Below are positions 17,315 to 26,146 of a DNA stretch of 37,119 nucleotides, piece by piece; position 1 is the first letter of the stretch, and each line of letters starts with the position of its first letter. This stretch comes from Cellvibrio sp. 79 (lineage in GTDB: Bacteria; Pseudomonadota; Gammaproteobacteria; Pseudomonadales; Cellvibrionaceae), in contig MVDH01000005.1 in NCBI GenBank assembly GCA_003056245.1, positions 100,384-137,502 on the forward strand. Reading direction: 5' to 3'. The notes beneath the pieces were generated by a model. That model did no database searches and was not told the DNA's origin. It worked only from the letters and a program-made list of their open reading frames with translations. Made by a program: the position numbers and the translations under genes.

Positions 17315-18010
17315 ATGAACATGTTAATCAAACGCACAGCCCTGAAATTGGTAGCAATCGGATTGCTGGGCGGTGTGATTGCCGGTTGCTCCATCACTAA
17401 AAACCATGAAAAAGAAGCACAAATTAAAGCAGATAAAGAAGGTTTGTCCGTAGTTAAAAATTCCAAATTTGACGGCACTTTTGTTGCACCCAATGCACAG
17501 TTTGCGCAATACAAAAAATTATTTGTTGAACAGCTTGATCTCACTGATGTAAAAGTCCGCAAACAATCCAACCCCAACCTCATTCACGATACTCCCTGGG
17601 AGTTGAATGACAATGATCGACGTTATTATCAGGAGCGCTACACCGAGGCGCTGATGAATAATTTAATCGTAGATGGCCGTTATTCCACTGCAATGCAAGC
17701 CGGCGCTGACGTGATGAGCGTGCGTGCCAAAGTGTTGGAAATTGCTCCATTGGGTAGTAAGGACGATATGAAAGGTCGTCCAACCAATGTGAAAGTATAT
17801 AGTGAAGGGATGGGGACCATGACCCTGGAAATTTCGCTGTATGATTCAACATCCGGAAAAGTATTAGCGATTATCACTGACCAACGTGATTTGGGAAAAA
17901 TCTGGGAAGAAAATAATCGTGTAACTAACAACGTTCAGATACGCCTGGCATTTGATGCCTGGTTGAAAAAGCTGCGTAGCGAATTGGATCGCTTATCAGT
18001 GACGAAATAA
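17315..18010 (+). CDS. DUF3313-like lipoprotein
   Basis: A 231-aa lipoprotein with a basic N-terminus, hydrophobic stretch and lipobox VIAGC (lipidated Cys25). The residue after Cys is Ser, so outer-membrane sorting is expected by the E. coli rule. The mature part has the layout of DUF3313 proteins: a strand around YKKLFVEQLDLTDV, a helical RYYQERYTEALMNNL segment, an ADVMSVRAKVLEIAPLG strand and TMTLEISLYDSTSGKVLA. The family match is from memory of this pattern. Ribosome site GAGGCAGG lies upstream; a second ATG is two codons in. It is a single gene between the purL terminator and its own terminator, with a promoter that looks regulated. Role unknown. Confidence 0.85.
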   Translation: MNMLIKRTALKLVAIGLLGGVIAGCSITKNHEKEAQIKADKEGLSVVKNSKFDGTFVAPNAQFAQYKKLFVEQLDLTDVKVRKQSNPNLIHDTPWELNDNDRRYYQERYTEALMNNLIVDGRYSTAMQAGADVMSVRAKVLEIAPLGSKDDMKGRPTNVKVYSEGMGTMTLEISLYDSTSGKVLAIITDQRDLGKIWEENNRVTNNVQIRLAFDAWLKKLRSELDRLSVTK

Positions 18011-18021
18011 TATTTTGCAGA

Positions 18022-18060
18022 GCAAAAAAAACGGGCGATCAATGATCGCCCGTTTTTTAT
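18022..18060. terminator. Bidirectional terminator between the lipoprotein gene and trxB
   Basis: ACGGGCGATC pairs with GATCGCCCGT around a short AAT loop, with A tracts and T tracts on either side, between convergent genes. Confidence 0.9.
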
Positions 18061-18084
18061 CCAGCCTTAATTAAGGGCTTTGGA

Positions 18085-19083
<999 letters not shown>

Positions 19084-19207
19084 TTAAAGGAATGGGCTTA
19101 ACGCTTGTTGCCTAATGTGGGGGCATGATAGGCCAATCACAATGATCGCGCAAAATTGTCTCGTTCAATGTGTTGTATTAGCTTTGCCTATATGACGTAG
19201 TGCAAGG

Positions 19208-19236
19208 ACTGGCCGGTTAGTGACTAACCGGCCAGT
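19208..19236 (-). terminator. Strong hairpin at the end of the signalling operon
   Basis: A perfect 13-bp inverted repeat (ACTGGCCGGTTAG, TGA loop, CTAACCGGCCAGT) overlaps the last codons of the REC-GGDEF-EAL gene. No T run follows on either strand, so it may act as a 3' stabilising stem or a weak terminator rather than a classical one. Confidence 0.5.
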
Positions 19237-20981
19237 GCGCCGAGAACGGAAATATGCTTGCTCCATTCAGCAGCACTGTGTTCGCGCAATAATTGCTCAA
19301 ACGCGGCGGGGGATAAGGGTTTGGAGAAGAGATATCCTTGTAATAAATCTGCACCATAATCGCGGCAAATACGCGCTTGCTCGCGGGTTTCCACACCTTC
19401 CACGACGACTGTTAAATCCAGGCTTTTTGCAAAAATGATCATTGCCCGCAAGATGCGGCAATCCGCTGCATTCTCCGGAACTCCCATGACAAAGGTGCGA
19501 TCAATTTTCAAGGTTTTTGCCGGTAGCTCTTTCAAATAAGCCATGGATGAATAGCCGGTGCCGAAATCATCAACAGCAATTTCAATACCGTAATCGAGCA
19601 TTCTTCGTAGCTGTTGTGCAGTGCGTTGTAAATTCTCAATCAACACGGATTCAGTAATTTCCAGGCTTACACAACGGCCTGGCACACCGGTGTTGTGGAG
19701 ATCTTTAATAATGTTTTCGTAGAGATCTTCGTCAGTCAATAACTGGGCGCATACATTAAATTTCATATTGAAATTATCATTCACCAGGCCTTCCTGCCGC
19801 CAGCGTGAGATTTGCTGGCAGGCTTTCAGTCGGCTTTTGGAATCTATTTCGCCAATCAAACCGATTTCTTCGGCAAGGCCGATGAATGCAGCGGGTGGCA
19901 AAATTCCGCGTTCGGGGTGATCCCAGCGGATTAAACCTTCAGCGCCACAAATTTCAAATGTTTGCGCATCAACAATGGGTTGGTAAAACAAAATAAAATG
20001 ATCGGTGGGAATCAGGTTGCGCAATTCTTTTTCCAGGCGAATACGCTCTTGCATTTGCGCTTGCATGGATTGTGAAAAAAATTGATAGTTGTTGCGCCCG
20101 TCGTGTTTTGCGCGATACATCGCTAAATCGGCGGCCTTTAATAAATCACTGGCGGATTGCCCTGCATCAGGATAAGTGGCAATACCGATGCTGGTCGAAA
20201 TAGTATTTTCAAATTTTCCTATAACAATAGGCTTGCGCAAATCATCCAGGATGCGCTGCGCTAATTGGCTGATGGCTTCTTGCGAATCAAAATTATGGGC
20301 CAGTACAGCAAATTCATCGCCACCTAAACGGCAGACAATATCGCCGGCGCGCACTACCCGTAACAAGCGTTGGGCAACTTCTTTTAATACCTGGTCACCG
20401 ATAATATGACCGAGACTGTCATTGATAATTTTAAAATTATCAAGATCCAGGAAGAGCAGGGCGAGTTGATCGTTTTGGCGTTTTGCACGGGGAATTGCTG
20501 CGCGTAAACTTTCATCAAAATAATAGCGATTGGCCAAGCCGGTTAACGAATCGTTTTCAGCCAATGCGCGTAAACGTTGATGGCTTTCCTGCAATTGCCG
20601 CTCTAGCATGTGACGTGAGCGCGCGTGGGTAATTGCGCGAGTTAAATGTTTGTGGGCGATTTCAGATTTAAATAAAACATCCTGCGCACCTGCTTCAATA
20701 AATTCGCGCTCCAGATCCTCATCGGCACTTGCGCCGGTCAGGATAATCACCGCCGCATGATGTTGCGGATGTTTATTCATTAATTGAAGTACTTCCAACC
20801 CATCAATATCGGGTAAGCGATAGTCGAGTAACACTGCATCAAAATCATTGCTATCAAATTGCTCTAATCCTTCAGCGGCAGAACTCGCCTGGGATATAGT
20901 GATATCCCATTCCGTTTTGCGAAACGTGCGAATGATCGCCTGGCGATCCAGATCATTGTCATCGATTAACAACAGCTTCAT
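19224..20981 (-). CDS. Response regulator with GGDEF and EAL output domains
   Basis: 585 aa. REC domain (1-115) with acidic DD (7-8), phospho-acceptor Asp53 in LLDYRLPD, Thr82 and Lys105. A short coiled-coil linker (115-140) leads to GGDEF (140-300) with an intact GGDEF at 220-224 and an inhibitory RxxD site (Arg211-Asp214), so diguanylate cyclase activity with product feedback is likely. The EAL domain (315-575) keeps Glu348 but reads AEGLIRW where EALLRW is usual. It retains LEITES, VDDFGTGYSS, LKIDRTFV and VVVEGVET, so phosphodiesterase activity is plausible. The last gene of the operon, 24 bp after the single-domain regulator. Phosphorylation by the kinase two genes upstream probably tunes c-di-GMP. 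Which activity dominates cannot be decided from sequence. Confidence 0.93.
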   Translation of the reverse strand: MKLLLIDDNDLDRQAIIRTFRKTEWDITISQASSAAEGLEQFDSNDFDAVLLDYRLPDIDGLEVLQLMNKHPQHHAAVIILTGASADEDLEREFIEAGAQDVLFKSEIAHKHLTRAITHARSRHMLERQLQESHQRLRALAENDSLTGLANRYYFDESLRAAIPRAKRQNDQLALLFLDLDNFKIINDSLGHIIGDQVLKEVAQRLLRVVRAGDIVCRLGGDEFAVLAHNFDSQEAISQLAQRILDDLRKPIVIGKFENTISTSIGIATYPDAGQSASDLLKAADLAMYRAKHDGRNNYQFFSQSMQAQMQERIRLEKELRNLIPTDHFILFYQPIVDAQTFEICGAEGLIRWDHPERGILPPAAFIGLAEEIGLIGEIDSKSRLKACQQISRWRQEGLVNDNFNMKFNVCAQLLTDEDLYENIIKDLHNTGVPGRCVSLEITESVLIENLQRTAQQLRRMLDYGIEIAVDDFGTGYSSMAYLKELPAKTLKIDRTFVMGVPENAADCRILRAMIIFAKSLDLTVVVEGVETREQARICRDYGADLLQGYLFSKPLSPAAFEQLLREHSAAEWSKHISVLGALAG

Positions 20982-21005
20982 GCAGCCTACCCCTCCACTA
21001 GAGTG

Positions 21006-21464
21006 TTATTGTTCTTTAACAGGCAATTCAATTACTTTCCAGTAATGGTCCAGCAACCCGACAACTTGTAAAAAGTCACTGTCCATACGTTGCTTGAGTA
21101 AGTAGCCGGCCACGTGTTCCCGGTAGGCCGCGATAATATCTTCATCTGATTTTGATGTTGTCAGAACGAAAACGATCGCATGGGTTAACTCCGGATCTGC
21201 GCGCAACACCTCAAGAAATTCAATGCCATTCATTCGCGGCATATTGATATCCAATAAAATAATGTATGGGCCGGGTATTTCGCCATTACGCAATATTTCG
21301 AGGGCCTCTAAACCATCTTTTGCACGATAAAGCGGGTTTAATAATTTGAGCTTATGCAAGGCGCGCCGCAGCGCTGTTGCATCAATATCGTCGTCATCGA
21401 CAATTAACAGGCTGACCGTGCGGAAATGATCGTTTTGGCCCGGTGGATGTAATCTATCAATCAT
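21006..21464 (-). CDS. Single-domain response regulator (Rcp1-like)
   Basis: A 152-aa stand-alone REC domain: acidic cluster DDDD (23-26), phospho-acceptor Asp72 in LLDINMPRMNG, Thr in VLTTSKSDEDI and Lys in YLLKQ. The long loop after the acceptor and the TTSKSDED motif are typical of the Rcp1/phytochrome-partner class of regulators. There is no output domain, so it may pass phosphate on or act by protein contact. Its ATG overlaps the kinase stop codon (ATGA), so the two are translationally coupled. Confidence 0.93.
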   Translation of the reverse strand: MIDRLHPPGQNDHFRTVSLLIVDDDDIDATALRRALHKLKLLNPLYRAKDGLEALEILRNGEIPGPYIILLDINMPRMNGIEFLEVLRADPELTHAIVFVLTTSKSDEDIIAAYREHVAGYLLKQRMDSDFLQVVGLLDHYWKVIELPVKEQ

Positions 21465-23605
21465 GAATTTGACCTCTCAATCACTTTTGGCCAGGTAAAT
21501 GAAAAACGGCAACCGCGCCCCTCGGAAAATACGGTGATTGTTCCGCCGTAGTTTTCTACCAATTTTTTAATCAATGCGAGCCCCATACCGCTGCCTTCCA
21601 GTTCATCGCGTGGTTTTAATGTCTGGAACATACCAAAGACCCGCTCCTGGAATTTTTCAGGAATTCCGGGGCCATCATCGCTCACACTGAATTCATAAAA
21701 ATGGTTATTGATGTCCTGGCTATCAAGGCGAATAACGCCCTGGTCCAAGTCGTGATGCTTAAGTGCATTGGAAAACAGGTTACGCAGGATTTGCTCGAAG
21801 GGGGTGCCCAGTGTTTCAAATTTGGGCAAGTGATCACCCAGCTCCAAACGTATGCCGGGTTTAGTATTTTGAATTTCAAATAACTCGCTTGCCATATGCG
21901 CAACATCGACTGTTATTGTTTTCCCATCGACTTTTCCTGCGCGATAAAAAATCAACATGTCATCCAGTAATTTTTCCATACGCTGGATACGATTGCGCAA
22001 CATCACCGTATGTTTGTCGACATCTGCGTATTGCTTTTCCGCGAGATCTTCTTCAATCCAGGTAGACAGTTGCGCGATTCCGCGCAAAGGGGATTTCAGA
22101 TCGTGGGAAGCAACATAAGCAAATGTTTCCAGTTCTTTATTGGTTTGGGCGAGCCGGTGGTTGCTGGATTCAAGATCAGCCTGATGCTTTACCAATAACA
22201 GCGCGTTTTGTTTGCGCGCTTCCATATTCTCGGCAAACACTGCAATAGTTTTGGCCATAATTCCCATTTCATGGGGATGATCCAGAAATGGAATTTCGAT
22301 ACGGGTATCACCCTCGGCCAACTTTTCCATAGTGTCGCGAATGCGTTGTAGTTGTGAATTCAAGCTACGGGTAATTGCTGCAGAGACAAGGACACCGACT
22401 AACAAAAAAAAGCTAATGGCAATGAGCATTAAATTCGCAGCGTGATTTTTGGTTTTGATCACTTCATCGTTGAGTTCGAGGATGCGATCCTGTGCTTGCT
22501 GGGTAATGTTTTCGCACAAATACTCCAATGTAATAGTCAATTCCTGAATTTCATTTAATGTTCTTTGACGATAGCTTTCTATATCCCCTGCATTTAATAC
22601 TTCATAATTTGAGTAAATCGCGGTTTCCCATCGTTTAAATGTGTTGCGTAGTTTAGTGATATCCGGGCTTTTGGTTTTGCGTTCGAGAATATTCAATTCC
22701 TGAATCACCGCAAACTCTGTCTTTGCCAGGTTTTCATGAATATTTAAACTACTTGCCAATTGTGGATTGACGGCAATATCTTTCATTTGGCGATTGAGTT
22801 TATTGATATCATTTTTAATACGCAGTACGGCGTTATTGACTTGAACAGGATCTTCATAGAGCTCCTGGGTGATAGATACCACGTTATTTATTTGCAGCGA
22901 GCCTATGGAGCCGATGCCAATAAATAGCAAACTCATAAATACAAAACCGGTTACCAGGCGGCTAAAAACATTGAAACGGTTAAATGCAGTAATCGCTGCG
23001 TTTAACCGTAATGCCGCTAATCCTATTGCAAATAACGTTAGGCCAAGCGCGGTATGGGGGGCCATTTTTATTCCCCTCCACATAAAGGCAGGCAATATCC
23101 CTAGGCCTTGCCCCAATATGGCTATTAACGTAAGAAAAAAAATTATGATGCAACACAAACAAGCAATAACTGTTTTACTTCCTTGTGGATTAAAACCTAA
23201 TAAAATGGCGCAGCCGGCAAATAAAAAGGCGGCACTGGCGATGGGTGGACTGGGTTGGCTGCGAACGGGAGGTTCATTGAGAAAATAAAAAAACCAGTTA
23301 GCTGTGTTAAAGGATGTACCTGCAAGTAACTCCAACAGAGTTAGCACACCGATGATAAAAAGTATTGAACTGGAGATTAAAGTTAACGACCAACGCTGGG
23401 TCATCACGGCATACAATCCCAACCCGCAAGCGCAAAAACCAATCGCTGTGTTGTAACCCATTAACGTGGAGTAAGGATAAATACCGGCTAGCAATAAGGG
23501 GCTATGCCAACTCACCAAAACACCCAAACCCAATAGGCATAGCAACAGGGCTATGATACGTGGGGCAAAATGTTCATTATTTAAATATGTGTTAATCCCG
23601 CGCAT
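21461..23605 (-). CDS. Membrane sensor histidine kinase (phytochrome-kinase-like core)
   Basis: 714 aa. The N-terminus (15-200) has about six or seven hydrophobic segments and resembles a membrane-embedded sensor domain. A further TM (about 213-237) is followed by a periplasmic helical domain (240-385, CHASE3/4-helix-bundle-like), a TM (390-411), HAMP (412-465), a coiled coil, HisKA with His501 in YVASHDLKSPLRGI, and HATPase with N box NLFSNALKHH, DDGPGIP and GSGMGLALIKKLVE. The H-box sequence matches kinases that pair with Rcp1-like regulators. It is the first gene of a leftward three-gene operon with the regulator and the GGDEF-EAL protein. The signal is unknown. It lacks a fused receiver. 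Confidence 0.93.
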   Translation of the reverse strand: MRGINTYLNNEHFAPRIIALLLCLLGLGVLVSWHSPLLLAGIYPYSTLMGYNTAIGFCACGLGLYAVMTQRWSLTLISSSILFIIGVLTLLELLAGTSFNTANWFFYFLNEPPVRSQPSPPIASAAFLFAGCAILLGFNPQGSKTVIACLCCIIIFFLTLIAILGQGLGILPAFMWRGIKMAPHTALGLTLFAIGLAALRLNAAITAFNRFNVFSRLVTGFVFMSLLFIGIGSIGSLQINNVVSITQELYEDPVQVNNAVLRIKNDINKLNRQMKDIAVNPQLASSLNIHENLAKTEFAVIQELNILERKTKSPDITKLRNTFKRWETAIYSNYEVLNAGDIESYRQRTLNEIQELTITLEYLCENITQQAQDRILELNDEVIKTKNHAANLMLIAISFFLLVGVLVSAAITRSLNSQLQRIRDTMEKLAEGDTRIEIPFLDHPHEMGIMAKTIAVFAENMEARKQNALLLVKHQADLESSNHRLAQTNKELETFAYVASHDLKSPLRGIAQLSTWIEEDLAEKQYADVDKHTVMLRNRIQRMEKLLDDMLIFYRAGKVDGKTITVDVAHMASELFEIQNTKPGIRLELGDHLPKFETLGTPFEQILRNLFSNALKHHDLDQGVIRLDSQDINNHFYEFSVSDDGPGIPEKFQERVFGMFQTLKPRDELEGSGMGLALIKKLVENYGGTITVFSEGRGCRFSFTWPKVIERSNS

Positions 23606-23826
23606 ATCTCATTTAATCCATAACCCCTGAGATTATTTCTCCCCAGTGTTGCCATTACCTGCTAAATACGCGTTATCGCGGTAGACTTGCAGGCTAGCAT
23701 CCAAGGCAATTAAAAATGAGTGTAGATTCTGCCTGATAAAAATTCTTAAAAAGTAAGGGCTTGCGCTGAAATAATTAGCTATGCGCATTGGTTATAGTAT
23801 TGAGTCATAAAAAAAGGTGGTGAATC

Positions 23827-24015
23827 GTGGAGTCTGTCGTCCAATCCCCGTGTGTGCGTAATTGTTGTTTGAATGAAGACGATATTTGCCTGGGGTGCTT
23901 TCGCACCTTGGCCGAAATTACGCGGTGGGGAGCGGTCGATAATCTTATAAAGGAAGATATTGTATTGCGGGCTAAACAACGTCGCTGCGAATATCAGAAA
24001 AAATGGCGACAGTGA
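23827..24015 (+). CDS. DUF1289 small cysteine-rich protein
   Basis: 62 aa with a GTG start preceded by AAGGTGG. It follows the DUF1289 pattern: SPCVRNCCLNEDDICLGCFR followed by TLAEITRW, with Cys9, Cys13, Cys14, Cys21 and Cys24. These spaced cysteines suggest metal binding, probably Fe-S or zinc. Family function is not established. It may be a separate unit, since 182 bp separate it from the next gene. Confidence 0.88.
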   Translation: MESVVQSPCVRNCCLNEDDICLGCFRTLAEITRWGAVDNLIKEDIVLRAKQRRCEYQKKWRQ

Positions 24016-24146
24016 TAACTCTGTCTATTGCTGTGACTGGCGTCTTGAAAGTGATTCGTTTACTCTGCGCGACCTAAAAATAAAAAGCGATTTGTTATAC
24101 ATTCCCGGGTTATTAGAACTAGACTTGCTGTTGATCCTCGCTGGCG

Positions 24147-24160
24147 TTTTATCGATAAAA
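24147..24160. promoter_or_regulatory. 14-bp palindrome upstream of the HlyD/M50 cassette
   Basis: TTTTATCGATAAAA is perfectly self-complementary and lies 37 bp before the assigned start of the cassette's first gene. Its position suits a regulator site. It could also be chance in AT-rich DNA. Confidence 0.35.
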
Positions 24161-24197
24161 ACAACAGTGGGATAAAAAGCCGCAATGAATAATCGCG

Positions 24198-26141
24198 ATG
24201 CAACCGCAGCTTCAGAAGATAAACAACAATTTCCATACAGTCTTTCCTATGCAGTCGTCAAAGCTATTCAAAGTCTGGTTAAGTATGCAGTGCCAAATTC
24301 TGGGCAATGTCAATGCTGCCATACTTGTTAAATGTTCCCCGGAGAACCCGCAGATTCTGGCCAAATGGCCCACTGCTAACATAGATGACGTGGTGTTGGG
24401 CAGGGCAATTGCGCCAGTGTTAGAAAAGCAACGTTTGCATCTGCAATTGCTCGAAGCAGATGAATATGTTCTTGGCCACCCATTAATTATTGATGAGCAG
24501 TTATGGGGTGTACTTGTACTGCGCATTTCATTGCCGGATAAAAAAATACTACCCATTTTGCTCAAATCGCTTAAACCGGGCCAATTCTGGTTGCAATTTA
24601 TTATGCAGTCGCTGACGGGCGATTCACCGATTTTGCAAGCAGCTATTGAAAATGCTGCTCCGGCTCTATCTGATGAGTCGACCGCAACGGTGGAACTTCC
24701 TGCTAATTCTTTACCGGTCGCTCCTGTACATCAGGTTCCTTTAAATGAAGTACTTAATACCTCGTTATTGCAACTTACCGCGAGCTTGCTGAAAGAAAAT
24801 TCATTGCAAGAAACAACGATCACGCTGGTTAACTTGCTTGCCGGATTATTGCAGGCAACGCGGGTGAGCATCGGGTTGCTGGATGTGCAACGTAAAAAGT
24901 TGCAGCTGGAAGCTGTATCGTTTTCAGCTAATTTTGATCAGCGCACGCAAGCCATGCAAGTGATTAACGAAGCGATGATGGAGGCTATTGAGCAGGGCGT
25001 TCGTATTGATTGTGTTGCAGCGGAGGACCCGGAGCAGATGCGATCTACGGACACATCAATGGCGCTGATTAAACAAGCGCATCAACAGTTATTACACACG
25101 CAGCAATTGCATGCCGTCAGCAGTTTTTTATTGCGTAAAGACAACAAAATTATCGGTGCCTTGACGATTGAGCTGGATCGACGCACGGCGTTGAATACTG
25201 ACCAGGAATTGCTCGTGCAACAGGCTGCGCATTATGCGGCGGCTATTATCCAATTGCGGCAACAGGCCACAGCCGGGCTTTGGCAGGGATTAAAGCAGCG
25301 AACTGTTGCGCGCCTGCAGCGTTTGCTAGGTCAGGAGTCCTGGCGGAGAAAATTAATTATTATCAGCGCGATGGTGTTCGTGGTGGCATTATTTGTGCCG
25401 CTCAATTACCACTTGTCTGCTGACGCGAATTTGCAAACCACTGAAAAATACCTGGTGGTTTCTCCGCAAGATGCTTACCTCGGCACTATTTCCGCACGCC
25501 CCGGCGACCAGGTAAAAAAAGGTGCTGTGCTTGCTCAATTGAATGATGAAGATTTGCGCCTGGAGCGACGGAAAGTTGCCAGCCAGGCGCAGCAATATCG
25601 ACAAACTTATGATTCGGCGCTCGCCAATTCCAATCGTGTTGAAGCCGCTATTGCCAACGCGCAAATGGATCAGGCTAATATCCAATTACAATTGCTCGAT
25701 CAACAATTAGCACGGACACAATTACTGGCGCCGAGCGATGGTATTGTGGTGTCCGATGATATTTCCCAGACTCGCGGCGCCCCGGTGAAGCAGGGTGATG
25801 TGCTATTTGAAATTGCCACCAACCAGAATTACCTGGTGCAATTGTTTGTCGATGAACGCGATATTGCACTCGTGCAAGCCGGGCAGGAAGGCGAACTAAA
25901 ACTCAGCGGTTTGCCGACAGAAATATTTAATACTCGCGTAAAACTTGTTACTCCTATCAGTGAAGTGCGCGAAGGGCGCAATTATTTCCGCGTTGAACTG
26001 GAATTGATTGGCGATACAAGCCAGAAAGCAGTATTGCGCCCGGGAATGACGGGGACGGGTAAGATCGGAGTAGGATCGCGTGCGCTTGGCTGGATCTGGT
26101 TTCACGATGTGTGGCATTGGCTGCGCTTGAGTATCTGGTAA
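24198..26141 (+). CDS. GAF-domain HlyD-like inner-membrane adaptor
   Basis: 647 aa. A cytosolic N-terminal half has a possible degenerate GAF-like region (about 25-135) and a clearer GAF-like domain (185-355). A single TM (385-402, KLIIISAMVFVVALFVPL) is followed by a periplasmic HlyD-type arm: lipoyl/barrel-sandwich halves (417-450 with VSARPGDQVKKGAVLAQL-like sequence, and 505-540 with APSDGIVVSDDI) around a short alpha-helical hairpin (450-505), then a beta-barrel region. The topology suggests that a small ligand sensed by GAF in the cytosol could affect an envelope adaptor. The stop is 5 bp before the ATG of the M50 gene. The start is uncertain: no good ribosome site precedes 24198, and an ATG at 24249 or a start in another frame at 24185 are possible. 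Confidence 0.88.
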   Translation: MQPQLQKINNNFHTVFPMQSSKLFKVWLSMQCQILGNVNAAILVKCSPENPQILAKWPTANIDDVVLGRAIAPVLEKQRLHLQLLEADEYVLGHPLIIDEQLWGVLVLRISLPDKKILPILLKSLKPGQFWLQFIMQSLTGDSPILQAAIENAAPALSDESTATVELPANSLPVAPVHQVPLNEVLNTSLLQLTASLLKENSLQETTITLVNLLAGLLQATRVSIGLLDVQRKKLQLEAVSFSANFDQRTQAMQVINEAMMEAIEQGVRIDCVAAEDPEQMRSTDTSMALIKQAHQQLLHTQQLHAVSSFLLRKDNKIIGALTIELDRRTALNTDQELLVQQAAHYAAAIIQLRQQATAGLWQGLKQRTVARLQRLLGQESWRRKLIIISAMVFVVALFVPLNYHLSADANLQTTEKYLVVSPQDAYLGTISARPGDQVKKGAVLAQLNDEDLRLERRKVASQAQQYRQTYDSALANSNRVEAAIANAQMDQANIQLQLLDQQLARTQLLAPSDGIVVSDDISQTRGAPVKQGDVLFEIATNQNYLVQLFVDERDIALVQAGQEGELKLSGLPTEIFNTRVKLVTPISEVREGRNYFRVELELIGDTSQKAVLRPGMTGTGKIGVGSRALGWIWFHDVWHWLRLSIW

Positions 26142-26146
26142 CATCC

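Noticed and set aside
23960-24175. 71-codon open frame between the DUF1289 gene and the cassette
   Set aside because: Overlaps the end of the DUF1289 gene, has no ribosome site and no domain-like pattern.
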